Positions 1 to 7,598 of a stretch of DNA of 64,000 nt are shown piece after piece. Within the stretch, counting starts at the first letter, position 1, and the number at the start of each line of letters is the position of its first letter. The DNA is from Clostridium sp. CS001. GTDB lineage: Bacteria > Bacillota > Clostridia > Clostridiales > Clostridiaceae. Both the position numbers and the translations under genes were made by a program. The stretch spans positions 62,001 through 126,000 of the forward strand of contig NZ_JAIZZN010000007.1 of NCBI RefSeq assembly GCF_020443565.1, read 5' to 3'. The notes under the pieces were generated by a model, which ran no database searches, was not told the origin of the DNA, and saw only the letters and a list, made by a program, of their open reading frames with translations.

Positions 1-2
1 TT

Positions 3-218
3 TATTTAATTGGAACTCTAGCATATATAGCAATTAGTTCAATAAAAAACAAGAAATATGATAAATACATTTTAATATTTATGCTAATTCCATGGATAAT
101 CGCGTGTAGCTATTACTTATTAAAAGGAACTACTTTATTTATAATTGCAACAGTTATCATTGGATTGGTATTGATATATATGAAATACGATTCCGAATAT
201 AAAATGAAACACGTTTAA
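3..218 (+). CDS. C-terminal part of an unidentified membrane protein (5' end outside window)
   Basis: An open frame enters from the left edge and ends at TAA 216-218, giving 71 residues. It contains two or three strongly hydrophobic stretches (for example YILIFMLIPWIIA and FIIATVIIGLVLIY) separated by short Lys/Tyr-rich loops, and a short charged tail ending MKHV. This is typical of a multi-pass inner-membrane protein with a cytoplasmic C-terminus. No family motif is visible in the part present, so I assign no function. No terminator is obvious directly after the stop. Confidence 0.6.
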   Translation, partial: YLIGTLAYIAISSIKNKKYDKYILIFMLIPWIIACSYYLLKGTTLFIIATVIIGLVLIYMKYDSEYKMKHV

Positions 219-823
219 TTTAAATTGAGCATTCGTTACCTAAAATGATCACTTATGGAACAATGATAAAAATAAAAACAAGATACCACTCTTGTTTTTA
301 GGTAATAATATATATTTCTAATTATTCAATATATTCAGTTGCTATCTTAGAAAGTGTTAGCAACCTTTCTACTGGAATGGCGGACACCGGAATATATCCA
401 CTGGAATTTTTAATTCAGCACAAAGCTCGGAAATTTTGGCTATAGCAAGTGCAGAACCAAAAAGGATGATGGTAACAACTTATGCGAATCGTTGCCGTAC
501 CCATTTAAGAGAAACATTCTTCTACTAAAAGCACATAACCCCTTAAGAATTTCGTCTAAGAGGCCCTTAGACGAAGTTCTACACTACACCTAGAGAACTA
601 CCTATTACGGAATGTTGCAAATTAGGAGATTTGCGACGTGGTCTATGGGTAAGATTATCTTAGAAATTTAGAGGCGTTATTTTTTTATATAAAGTCCCAT
701 TTATCTACAAGGTAAATATACTTCTAAAGTCGTTAATATTACAGCACATTAGGTGATAATTTAAGAGGAATATTTACTGTGAAAGCATTGAAAATGCTGA
801 TAAATGTATATAAATAAATATAC

Positions 824-871
824 ACACGGGCACGTTCACGGTGCCGTGCATGGGTACATGCATGTTACCGG
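824..871. repeat. GC-rich CACGGGCACGT-family hairpin, copy 1
   Basis: This island stands out against A+T-rich surroundings. It contains CACGGGCACGT followed by self-complementary stretches (CACGGTGCCGTG, TACATGCATGTT) and GTTACCGG. The 11-mer CACGGGCACGT recurs at about 7752 and 8027, on either side of and inside the ParB-like gene. The role is unknown. Confidence 0.5.
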
Positions 872-881
872 TTATGTTTTA

Positions 882-921
882 GGCAATAGGAAAGACATCT
901 GGTTCCTATTGCCGGTTTTTT
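882..921 (+). terminator. Rho-independent terminator, + strand
   Basis: GGCAATAGGAA (882-892) pairs perfectly with TTCCTATTGCC (903-913) around a 10-nt loop. A T-run (916-921) follows on the + strand. No + strand gene lies directly upstream, so it probably ends an untranslated transcript from the 220-880 stretch. Confidence 0.65.
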
Positions 922-936
922 CCCATTGCTATACAA

Positions 937-1698
937 CTACTGTTGTGGCTGCTTCAAATTAAGCTCCTCAATATATCGTACAAGTTCCCATACATTTGTA
1001 TAGGGATTACTTTCAATAATATCTTTTAAACTTAATATTGATGAGTTTTTTTCAGAATTCAATAATGATCTTCCAAGGCTTTCGTGATAAGCTTTAAGTT
1101 TAACTGAATTTTTAATTGCTTCTGCTATTTTATCCTGTAGAAGAATATTGATGCACTTGTTTTTTTCATAATCTTTAAGAGGTGTTTCTTTCACCAGTTT
1201 ATTTTTTACTGCATCATAATTCTTAAGGTTAGCAGTTGTATAAATGTAATGAAGTAAATACCAAATCTCAAAGCAAGGGTTTGAGATTCCTAGATTTATA
1301 AGCGTCTTTCTTTCCTTCTCATAGTCCTTTGTTTTTTTATAAGCTCTTTCTAATTCCTCTACCCTTTGATTTATAGGGTCTGGATTCTGGTAGTTTAAAT
1401 CTACATCAATTAAACACCAAACACTGTCACCGTCACATTCGTTTATGTCATACTTATGCTCTATATAATCAATTGCTTTATCTACAAGATGAGAAGGATC
1501 CGTTTTTCTACTTTTATTTTTACCAGCAGAGTTTTTATCTGCAATCTTTATATCAACATTAACATATTTCAGGTTGAACTCTTTAAAGTAATTAACCTCT
1601 GTATCCTTACCTTCAGATATAATTAAAATTGTTGGTTTAACCGTGCGTTTGCGTCTTTTATCTCTTGATAAGTCTCCAATAGTCCTTTTTACTCCCAT
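937..1698 (-). CDS. rloB: RloB-like TOPRIM-fold protein, partner of RloA
   Basis: This 253-residue protein has the RloB layout. A short basic N-terminus is followed by ILIISEGKDTEVNYF (Glu29 acidic motif), LIDVDL (Asp98, Asp100) and the family signature SNPCFEIWYLLHY (about 139-151). The Glu and DxD motifs fit a TOPRIM-type metal-dependent nuclease fold. I start at ATG 1698 because AAAGGTGA lies at a good distance; a TTG two codons earlier is too close to it. Its start overlaps the stop of the upstream ATPase gene, so the two are translationally coupled. RloA/RloB pairs were first named as restriction-linked ORFs in Campylobacter. A role as nuclease effector of an ATPase-controlled defence pair is inference. 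Confidence 0.85.
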   Translation of the reverse strand: MGVKRTIGDLSRDKRRKRTVKPTILIISEGKDTEVNYFKEFNLKYVNVDIKIADKNSAGKNKSRKTDPSHLVDKAIDYIEHKYDINECDGDSVWCLIDVDLNYQNPDPINQRVEELERAYKKTKDYEKERKTLINLGISNPCFEIWYLLHYIYTTANLKNYDAVKNKLVKETPLKDYEKNKCINILLQDKIAEAIKNSVKLKAYHESLGRSLLNSEKNSSILSLKDIIESNPYTNVWELVRYIEELNLKQPQQ

Positions 1699-2945
1699 AG
1701 ACAATCACCTTTCATATAAGGAATTGCCCCATATTTACCTTGCAGATATCCTTTTTCAATAGCGGCATCTTTTCTTACAGTGAAATCATCTAAGGAATAC
1801 AAATCAGTACTATTATCTTCTTTCTTTTCTGTAAACCATATTTGATCTCTTCTAAAAAGATCTTGATCTAAGAGATTGGTATCATGGGTTGAAAAAATAA
1901 GCTGAGCATTATTTTTGTTGATTTCAGGATTTTGAAAAAGTTCTACTAAAAATCTTGTTAAATGAGGATGCAGTCGTATATCAAGTTCATCAATAACAAG
2001 AGAGCTTCCTTGTTCTAAAACATCAACCCAAGGTCCTAAAAGCCCAAAAAGCTTTTGTGTTCCATCAGATTCTTCCCCTAAATCAAATTCTACTAATTCC
2101 TGCGAATTATTAATCCTATGCGCTGTATTAACACTTAAAAGGTTATTATCATTATTGCTTAAAAGGTTTGATTTTGCCTCTTCCGTTAAATATTTAAACA
2201 GAGGATTATCTTTTTTATCAAATTCAATTTCTGTAAAAGTTATATCTTCTATATCTTTTATAGCATTTTTCATTAATGATTTCACTCTTTTATTAATGAT
2301 TTCACTTTCTTTCATTAGATTAGCAGTAAATTCTTCTAATCTTTCGTGAGAAATAATAATTTGCACGCTGCTAGTTAGCCACTTAAATGGGATTTGAGCA
2401 TTTTCATATTCCCACAAACTTGCAGTGGAAAGATATAGCTTATTTGGCGAATCAAATTTGTTTTTTATTTGAGTTTGTAATTCTATATCACTTGTAAACT
2501 TATACTCAGTGGTATTTTCTCTTTCAAAAATTATACTTTGTCTTCCCTTTGGATAGTAGTAAAGATATTCATCAATAATTTTATCCTCAGTGGCTGAAAA
2601 GCCATAGGCATATTTTACACCTTCTGTTTTAAAAATAATTTCAAAACTACTAGGCTTATCAAGCCATGCTCTATCAAGCTTAAATGGTTTTACATTTATT
2701 TTTCTTCCCTTTTGCATTTCATGAGACATATTTAAAAGTCTAGCTAAAAATCCTATACCACGTAATACGGTTGTTTTACCAGAAGCATTTGCTCCATATA
2801 TTACAGCTGTATTTAAAATGTGCATCCCTTTATCTGCATTTTTTATAAGATTATTTTCATGAGATATATCTTTTGATGCCACCATACTTAAAGTTACTTT
2901 GTCTTTTATAGACATATAATTTTCTATACTAAATTCCATTAACAT
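1689..2945 (-). CDS. rloA: RloA-like AAA/ABC-type ATPase
   Basis: This 418-residue ATPase of the AAA_15/OLD-like group has a short N-terminus MEFSIENYMSIKDKV, Walker A GANASGKT (51-58), an ABC-like signature ESDGTQKLF (292-300), Walker B SLVIDELD (315-322) and the H-loop STHD (352-355). The coiled insertion between about 150 and 280 is usual for this family. The first ATG is preceded by GGAGG at 6 nt. The stop overlaps the start of rloB, which it presumably controls. The same ATPase-plus-TOPRIM organisation is used by PARIS-type anti-phage systems, and the next genes are a CBASS operon, so phage sensing is likely but not proven. Confidence 0.85.
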   Translation of the reverse strand: MLMEFSIENYMSIKDKVTLSMVASKDISHENNLIKNADKGMHILNTAVIYGANASGKTTVLRGIGFLARLLNMSHEMQKGRKINVKPFKLDRAWLDKPSSFEIIFKTEGVKYAYGFSATEDKIIDEYLYYYPKGRQSIIFERENTTEYKFTSDIELQTQIKNKFDSPNKLYLSTASLWEYENAQIPFKWLTSSVQIIISHERLEEFTANLMKESEIINKRVKSLMKNAIKDIEDITFTEIEFDKKDNPLFKYLTEEAKSNLLSNNDNNLLSVNTAHRINNSQELVEFDLGEESDGTQKLFGLLGPWVDVLEQGSSLVIDELDIRLHPHLTRFLVELFQNPEINKNNAQLIFSTHDTNLLDQDLFRRDQIWFTEKKEDNSTDLYSLDDFTVRKDAAIEKGYLQGKYGAIPYMKGDCLWE

Positions 2946-3279
2946 AATGAACCTCCAATAATTTATAGTCAGTTGCTACATAGTATATTCTACATATAAT
3001 ACTGCTTATAAATACAGTATACCCATAACTATGTGAAAAATCCACAAAAAATAACTTTTAATCATTAAAATAACCAAATTTATTTTTAAATATGTAGACA
3101 AACATTTTCAATGGTGATATAGTGAGAATATAACAAATATATGAAATATGGCATTATAAATTTAATATTTGTGAAAAAAAAGCGAAAACACGCATTTAAA
3201 TAATAAAATACAGTATTTACAGGAGGCATTGTATTATGAAAATAGTGTCTTAGCTTAATAAATAGAAAGGAGTGATATC
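2946..3279. other. Divergent promoter region with a five-codon leader ORF
   Basis: This stretch separates the leftward rlo pair from the rightward CBASS operon and must hold both promoters. It is very A+T rich, and I cannot pick the -35/-10 boxes with confidence. A perfect AGGAGG (3221-3226) sits 9 nt before ATG AAA ATA GTG TCT TAG (3236-3253), a minimal ORF (MKIVS) just upstream of the 81-residue gene. It may be a leader peptide or the relic of a truncated gene. Confidence 0.45.
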
Positions 3280-3525
3280 ATGCCTAACAAAAAACAAACA
3301 AGTAATAAAATGTCTACATTAGCATCGGATGTATTAAGAAATCCAAATGCATCAAAAATCCAAAAATCACTTGCAGGATCTGCTTTATCTCAAAAGGGTA
3401 CTGGCAATCAGACTGGTAGTAAAATGGAACACGTAGCTTCAAAAGTTTTAAATAGTGACAAATATAACGATACAACTAAATCACTTGCTGGTACTGTTTT
3501 AAGCCAGTCAAATAAAAATAGATAG
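3280..3525 (+). CDS. Small two-repeat protein heading the CBASS operon
   Basis: This 81-residue basic protein is built from two copies of one motif. Repeat 1 (about 11-38) reads MSTLASDVLRNP then KSLAGSALSQ. Repeat 2 (about 49-76) reads MEHVASKVLNSD then KSLAGTVLSQ. Each repeat looks like two short helices. There is no signal peptide or membrane segment. The RBS AAAGGAG lies 8 nt before the ATG. It sits 45 bp upstream of the Cap15-like gene on the same strand, so it is probably co-transcribed. I do not know a function. Candidates are a regulator or brake of the CD-NTase, or an unrelated small gene. The conserved position would have to be tested in other loci. Confidence 0.75.
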   Translation: MPNKKQTSNKMSTLASDVLRNPNASKIQKSLAGSALSQKGTGNQTGSKMEHVASKVLNSDKYNDTTKSLAGTVLSQSNKNR

Positions 3526-3570
3526 CGAGCTACTAATAAGTTCGCTAATCTATATGAAAGGAGAGGTTTT

Positions 3571-4191
3571 ATGAATAAAATGCATGACTATAGTGTAAAT
3601 GGACATCCAAAAGTAAAATTTATTTTTTACTTAACTGTAATTTCAGGTATTATCGCTACTATAATAACCAAAGCCATAGAGTATTTATTTAATCAAAAGT
3701 TTCATTTTGGTGTAAACTTTGGAATTTCTACCCCTATAGTATTCTCAGTGATATATTTCATATTTTCAAAATGGTTATGGAAAATTAGAATATTCGGAGA
3801 GATTTTTAAATTCCCTAATTTAAATGGTGAATATGAAATTGAGGGATTATCATTAAAAAATCCAACTGGAGTGGAAATACCTTGGACGGGATTTTTAACT
3901 ATAGAACAAGATTGGAATGAAATATTGATTGCTTTAAGAACCAGCACCTCAAGTTCTAGTTCTTTGAGTGTTCAAGGGAGTATTGAACATATTCCTAGGA
4001 ATGGATATAAGCTAAGTTATAACTATAATAATAGACCTGACATTAGCGAAGGCGATCTCTATTCCCATGATGGAACTTGTAAAATAATGTTTACTGAAGA
4101 TATTCTATCTGGAAATGCGGAATATTATAACAACGGTAAGGAACGGCCATCACATGGAAAAATGAAATTAAGGAGGAGTGCTAATGCTTAA
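3571..4191 (+). CDS. cap15: Cap15-like CBASS membrane effector (2TM plus beta-barrel)
   Basis: This 206-residue protein has two N-terminal membrane helices (about 14-40, FIFYLTVISGIIATIITKA, and 49-69, ISTPIVFSVIYFIF) followed by a beta-strand-rich domain (about 80-205). That domain begins PNLNGEYEIEG and continues with alternating strands (WTGFLTIEQDW, GTCKIMFTEDI, GNAEYYNNG). This matches the S-2TM-beta effector family, whose members bind a cyclic nucleotide through a lipocalin-like barrel and disrupt the inner membrane to abort phage infection. The length is close to known Cap15 proteins. RBS GAAAGGAGAGG precedes the ATG. The last codons overlap the start of the CD-NTase gene by 8 nt, so synthesis is coupled to the enzyme that would make its ligand. 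Confidence 0.85.
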   Translation: MNKMHDYSVNGHPKVKFIFYLTVISGIIATIITKAIEYLFNQKFHFGVNFGISTPIVFSVIYFIFSKWLWKIRIFGEIFKFPNLNGEYEIEGLSLKNPTGVEIPWTGFLTIEQDWNEILIALRTSTSSSSSLSVQGSIEHIPRNGYKLSYNYNNRPDISEGDLYSHDGTCKIMFTEDILSGNAEYYNNGKERPSHGKMKLRRSANA

Positions 4192-5248
4192 AAAAACATA
4201 TAGTGAAAGACTTAAATCAATGAAGGAAAGAAGAACAGATATTGATTTCATAATACAAAAATCAGCCACTGAAAAATTTTCATATGCCAGTTATTTAACT
4301 GAAGCTTACGAAGGATTAAAAGAGAATGATGTTTATAAGTATTTTATTGGTTCAATGGAGGGCGTTGACAAAATTTACACCAATAATACTTATAAGGAAG
4401 CTGAAAGAGTTCAAAATCAGCTAGATAAAATAAAGGATAGTAATTTAAATTTTAAATATGAATATCAAGGCTCTGTATCAAATAATACACATATTAGAGC
4501 ACATAGTGATATAGATATACTTGTGCTTATTGAAAAGTTTTATACTGTTGAACATCCACAAGTTCCTATGTATCCCTATACAGGTGATCCTGTAGAAGAT
4601 CTCATGGAACTTAGGATGAAATGCGAAAAACATTTAACATCAGCTTTTTATGCAGCTGATGTAGACTGTAGTGGTGCTAAAGCTATTGGTTTGTCAGGAG
4701 GCTCTTTGAAAAGAAAAATTGATGTTGTTCCTTCAAACTGGGTTAATACAAATGAGTACTCTAAAAGCCTGAATAAGATTCATAGAGGTGTCCAGGTGTT
4801 AGATAAATACAAAAGAGTACAAATTAAAAACACCCCATTTTATCACAATTATTTGCTTAATGAAAAGGACAAAGCTTGCTTATTTAACTACAAGAAAGTT
4901 GTTAGACTTCTGAAAACATTAAAAGCAGATGCTAATAGTGAAATTAACTTTAGTAGTTATGATATAGCTGCAATAGTCTATTCTATGGATAATTCAAAAT
5001 TTGCAGTTTATGATAAGCACTTATTGTTGCTAAAAAATATTAAAGAATATATTAAGTATGTATTAGAATCATCAGTATATAGAGATACACTTTATGTACC
5101 TGATAGATCGAGGAAAATATTTGATGATTCAAGTAAAGTTAGTGGTTTAAAGATATTAAAGGTGGAAATTGATACACTTTATTATGATATTGTTGATGAT
5201 TTATCAAGAAATAGAATCCTATTAGAAACAAAAACATTTGCAGTATAA
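4184..5248 (+). CDS. CD-NTase (cGAS/DncV-like nucleotidyltransferase) of a CBASS system
   Basis: This 354-residue enzyme carries the nucleotidyltransferase signature: YQGSV (Gly96-Ser97), then AHSDIDILVLIEKF with Asp109 and Asp111, and a third acidic residue Asp181 in RKIDVVPSNW. The C-terminal half is helical, as in CD-NTases. On infection such enzymes make cyclic di- or trinucleotides that activate the neighbouring effector. AGGAGG (4171-4176) lies 7 nt before ATG 4184; an in-frame GTG at 4178 is too close to it. No Cap2/Cap3 ubiquitin-like genes are present, so the operon is the minimal type I arrangement. The nucleotide product and clade cannot be told by eye. Confidence 0.88.
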   Translation: MLKKTYSERLKSMKERRTDIDFIIQKSATEKFSYASYLTEAYEGLKENDVYKYFIGSMEGVDKIYTNNTYKEAERVQNQLDKIKDSNLNFKYEYQGSVSNNTHIRAHSDIDILVLIEKFYTVEHPQVPMYPYTGDPVEDLMELRMKCEKHLTSAFYAADVDCSGAKAIGLSGGSLKRKIDVVPSNWVNTNEYSKSLNKIHRGVQVLDKYKRVQIKNTPFYHNYLLNEKDKACLFNYKKVVRLLKTLKADANSEINFSSYDIAAIVYSMDNSKFAVYDKHLLLLKNIKEYIKYVLESSVYRDTLYVPDRSRKIFDDSSKVSGLKILKVEIDTLYYDIVDDLSRNRILLETKTFAV

Positions 5249-5301
5249 CTTAGCATAGTTAAATCATTAATTATTTTATATACTGATATCAAAATGTAAA
5301 T

Positions 5302-5335
5302 AAGTATCCGCATTTGAATTTAAATGCGGATACTT
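5302..5335. terminator. 14-bp perfect hairpin after the CBASS operon
   Basis: AAGTATCCGCATTT (5302-5315) pairs perfectly with 5322-5335 around a 6-nt loop. Its position 54 bp after the CD-NTase stop suits a terminator, but no T-run follows, so it may end transcription imperfectly or form part of the folded RNA tract that starts at once after it. Confidence 0.5.
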
Positions 5336-5338
5336 AAT

Positions 5339-5425
5339 GACGGGTGGACTAGCTTGTGGCCAAGGAAATGGACTAGCCAAGGACGGCTTGTTAATTTCCT
5401 TGAGCTAGAAGCTTGTCCACCCGTC
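5339..5425. ncRNA. Long-armed structured hairpin, unit 1 of a tandem pair
   Basis: The outer stem GACGGGTGGAC (5339-5349) pairs with 5415-5425. An inner stem AAGGAAAT (5362-5369) pairs with ATTTCCTT (5394-5401). An apical stem AGCC/GGCT (5375-5378 with 5385-5388) closes the hexaloop AAGGAC. The next unit has the same plan, the same AAGGAC loop and a different but compensating apical stem. That pattern argues for selection on RNA (or single-stranded DNA) structure. No coding sequence fits. The family is unknown to me. Confidence 0.5.
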
Positions 5426-5428
5426 CCC

Positions 5429-5508
5429 CCTCAATGAAAGGACTAGCTAGTGAAGTGGAACAACCAAGGACGGTTAGTACACTTCGGTTGCTTGTCCTTT
5501 CATTGAGG
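5429..5508. ncRNA. Long-armed structured hairpin, unit 2 of a tandem pair
   Basis: The outer stem CCTCAATGAAAGGAC (5429-5443) pairs perfectly with 5494-5508. The inner stem GAAGTG (5452-5457) pairs with CACTTC (5480-5485). The apical stem AACC/GGTT (5462-5465 with 5472-5475) closes loop AAGGAC, identical to unit 1. Both units also share GGACTAGCT near the 5' side and GCTTGTCC at the 3' side. It lies 3 nt after unit 1. Orientation of transcription is not certain. Confidence 0.5.
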
Positions 5509-5900
5509 ACTCCGGAGCACTACCCAAGCATAATCACTTGTGGTAAAAACCTTAGATCTATTCACATAATAAAGCTCGCGTTTTCATTAAAATAGCGAAT
5601 TTAAAACTAAATCATTAGTCAAAAACCTACGAGCAGCTGTTTTATGAGAAAACCGTTAGCTGGTGCATGAAACTTAAACACTTAAGAACGCCACTAAACC
5701 ATCTTTATATCAAAAGGAAGCAAAACTAGTTGCACTATGAAAACTAAGTATAATAGGTATACTAGCTATAGAACTAAAGTAAGCATGCAATAGTTTTTAA
5801 AAACTAAATCTAAATCTAAAATTACTATAAAACATAACTAGCACCAATGTATCTTTAAAATGGATAGAATTTTTTGAAATAATAATATTAAGAAGAAAAA
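5509..5900. other. Untranslated spacer between the two folded tracts
   Basis: No gene, no RBS-preceded ORF of useful length and no clear repeat were found. The stretch begins GAGGACTCCGGAGCACTACCC, whose GAGCACTACCCA resembles GAAGAACTACCCA at about 6205 and GAGAACTACCTA at 593. It may belong to the same long transcript as the hairpins on either side. Confidence 0.3.
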
Positions 5901-6480
5901 AACAATTCCTGCTGCGCCAGCAGTAGGAATTGTTACCCCTGGGGGAAGGGGGAGTTATTTTTTTTGCTTTGGACAAGGTTACTGACTGCTGATGAGCTTA
6001 AATAGAAACATATATGTGCGGTACCTTAATAGAGTGTTGTACCTTTGAACAGTGAGTAAGATTGTCTAAAGCTTCCTTTTAGTATAGGAGCAGTGAAAGA
6101 GCTTGTAGCACATTTGGAATTCGTATGAAGAATGAAGGAGAATTTTAAATGTGGACACGCCTTTGACTGCTCCTCCTTGTGAGGAATACCCGGAAAAGGA
6201 CCTCGAAGAACTACCCAGACGCCCTTGAGGGTTGGGTGCTCTATTTACTTTAGGCTAGTTTACTGACTGCTGATGAGATTAAATAGAAAAGTAGAAGTTA
6301 CGGTATCTTAATAGATTGTTTTACTTGTAGGCAGTGAGTAAGGTTGTCTAAAGTTTCCTTGTTTCTTTGACCACAGAGGAATACCCTAGAGCCTCACCTT
6401 TGGGGCCGGGTGGGGGAGTTTATAAAAATTAGAACAGCTGAATTTTTGCAAGGACACAGAGGAATACCTATGAGAGCAAA
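5901..6480 (+). ncRNA. Candidate large structured RNA with repeated modules
   Basis: A 15-bp hairpin (5901-5934) opens the tract. Two ~105-nt modules follow (5967-6071 and 6248-6353). Both contain TTACTGACTGCTGATGAG, then TTAAATAGAAA, a GGTAYCTTAATAGA box and CAGTGAGTAAG. In each, a long closing stem joins the ends: CTTTGGACAA with TTGTCTAAAG in the first, CTTTAG with CTAAAG in the second, with a G-T to A-T change at one pair. Between them AGGAGCAGTGAAAG (6086-6099) pairs with 6161-6174. The box GAGGAATACC appears three times (6181, 6376, 6459). No ORF fits. It lies upstream of parA. I cannot place it in a known RNA class; + orientation is inferred from the neighbouring genes. Confidence 0.5.
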
Positions 6481-6675
6481 TATTGAGCTGGTTTAATTTA
6501 TCTCATTACACATGCTTATACATAAAAATCAACGGTATTTCTTACTGTATTTCAATTAGCAAAAAAATAAATAAGTAGATCTAATTCAAAGAATAGACTG
6601 ATTACTTTTGTTTTTAAATTATAGTTGTTAACAGTTAATAACCATGATATACTAACGCTAATTGGAGGTGTTCCC

Positions 6676-6843
6676 ATGGCAATTAATAAAGAAACTCATG
6701 TTATAGTACCTGTTGTTATGAGTATAGAAATGGAGAAACAACTAAAGGAGCTGGCAAAACAAAGTGAACGGAGCAGATCCGCACAAGTTATTACATATAT
6801 TAAAGAAGGTATAAAAAAGGAAATAGGAAGAGGGGATATATAA
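6676..6843 (+). CDS. Small ribbon-helix-helix DNA-binding protein of a partition cassette
   Basis: This 55-residue protein reads as a CopG/Arc-type ribbon-helix-helix domain: a short strand (THVIVPVVMS), helix A (IEMEKQLKELAKQSE) and helix B (SRSAQVITYIKEGIKKEI). The ATG at 6676 is preceded by GGAGGTG at 5 nt; a longer in-frame reading from 6625 has no RBS. The stop overlaps the parA start (TAATG), so the two are coupled. Such proteins often repress parA operons by binding upstream repeats. Here the upstream DNA is the folded tract ending near 6480. Confidence 0.75.
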   Translation: MAINKETHVIVPVVMSIEMEKQLKELAKQSERSRSAQVITYIKEGIKKEIGRGDI

Positions 6844-7598
6844 TGGCACAAATAATTGCAGTGAGCAATCAAAAGGGTGGCGTTGGTAAGACTACCTCCA
6901 CGTTAAACCTAGGAGTAGCTCTTACTGAACTTGGCATGAAGGTATTAATGATAGACCTGGACCCTCAAGCAAGTTTAACAATTTCAATAGGCCTTGAACC
7001 GGAGAATTTAGAAAAAACAATTTATAATGCACTTATTGACGATGTAGATATAAAGAAACTTATTTTATTTAATGAACTACTCTACTTCGTACCATCCACC
7101 ATAGACCTTTCTGCAGCAGAAATGGAGCTAGTATCTGAAGTTGGCCGCGAATTCAAGTTAAGAGATGCTCTAGACCCAGTGAAAGAAGATTTTGACTATA
7201 TATTAATTGATTGCCCCCCTTCCCTTGGATTACTGACTATTAATGCATTAGTTGCCTGTGATGTTGTAATTGTACCTATGGCACCTGAATACCTTGCATT
7301 ACGTGGATTTAATTTGCTTGAAAAAACTATGGCTAAAGTAAAAAAACTCAACAAAAAACTTACCTTAATGGGGATATTAGTAACTTTATATGATAACAGA
7401 ACAACACACCACAAAGATGTAGTTGAAGAGCTTAGAAAGAGTTATCCTGTTTTTGATTCCATGATAAAAAAGTCAATAAAATTTCCAGATGCAGTGCTGG
7501 CCGGGCAACCAATTATGACCTTTGATAGAAAATTTGAAGGATCTGTTTCTTATCAAGATTTAGCTAAGGAGGTTATAGCATGGCAAGTAACAAAGTAA
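6843..7598 (+). CDS. parA: ParA/Soj-type partition ATPase
   Basis: This 251-residue Walker ATPase has the deviant Walker A KGGVGKTT (11-18) with the signature lysine, the A' motif MIDLDPQASL (about 40-49), and Walker B YILIDCPPSLGLL (about 119-131). It has no N-terminal DNA-binding extension, so it is the short chromosome/ICE/plasmid type. It would bind DNA non-specifically and move a replicon or protein cargo through a ParB-like partner. It overlaps the RHH gene by one base and the next gene by 19 bp, giving a three-gene operon. Plasmid-type partition genes here support the view that this region derives from an integrated replicon. Confidence 0.9.
   Translation: MAQIIAVSNQKGGVGKTTSTLNLGVALTELGMKVLMIDLDPQASLTISIGLEPENLEKTIYNALIDDVDIKKLILFNELLYFVPSTIDLSAAEMELVSEVGREFKLRDALDPVKEDFDYILIDCPPSLGLLTINALVACDVVIVPMAPEYLALRGFNLLEKTMAKVKKLNKKLTLMGILVTLYDNRTTHHKDVVEELRKSYPVFDSMIKKSIKFPDAVLAGQPIMTFDRKFEGSVSYQDLAKEVIAWQVTK

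Larger units (their letters stand above)
219..936. other. Gene-poor stretch with decayed sequence and hairpins
   Basis: No convincing intact gene is visible. A stop-free + frame of about 55 codons at roughly 353-527 ends RCRTHLRETFFY but has no start or RBS, so it may be a gene fragment. Three hairpins follow in close succession: 551-560 with 566-575, 575-580 with 594-599, and 614-622 with 629-637 (one G-T pair). They suggest a small folded RNA or decayed element. A GC-rich hairpin repeat and a terminator are listed separately. Confidence 0.4.

Noticed and set aside
368-412. Spaced TTCCRGTG-type repeats resembling an IS21-family end
   Set aside because: Only two or three weak copies, no terminal CA/TG context and no istA/istB trace; too little to call.
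5339-5508. Similarity of the tandem hairpins to integron attC sites
   Set aside because: The characteristic GTTRRRY/RYYYAAC core boxes and extrahelical bases are not seen, and there is no integrase nearby.
5413-5595. A + strand ORF of 60 codons
   Set aside because: It lies across the structured hairpin pair and has no RBS.
5988-6012. CTGATGAG ... GAAA resembling a hammerhead ribozyme core, present in both RNA modules
   Set aside because: There is no stem II between the two boxes and no cleavage-site stem that pairs properly; the boxes are better explained as part of the repeated module.
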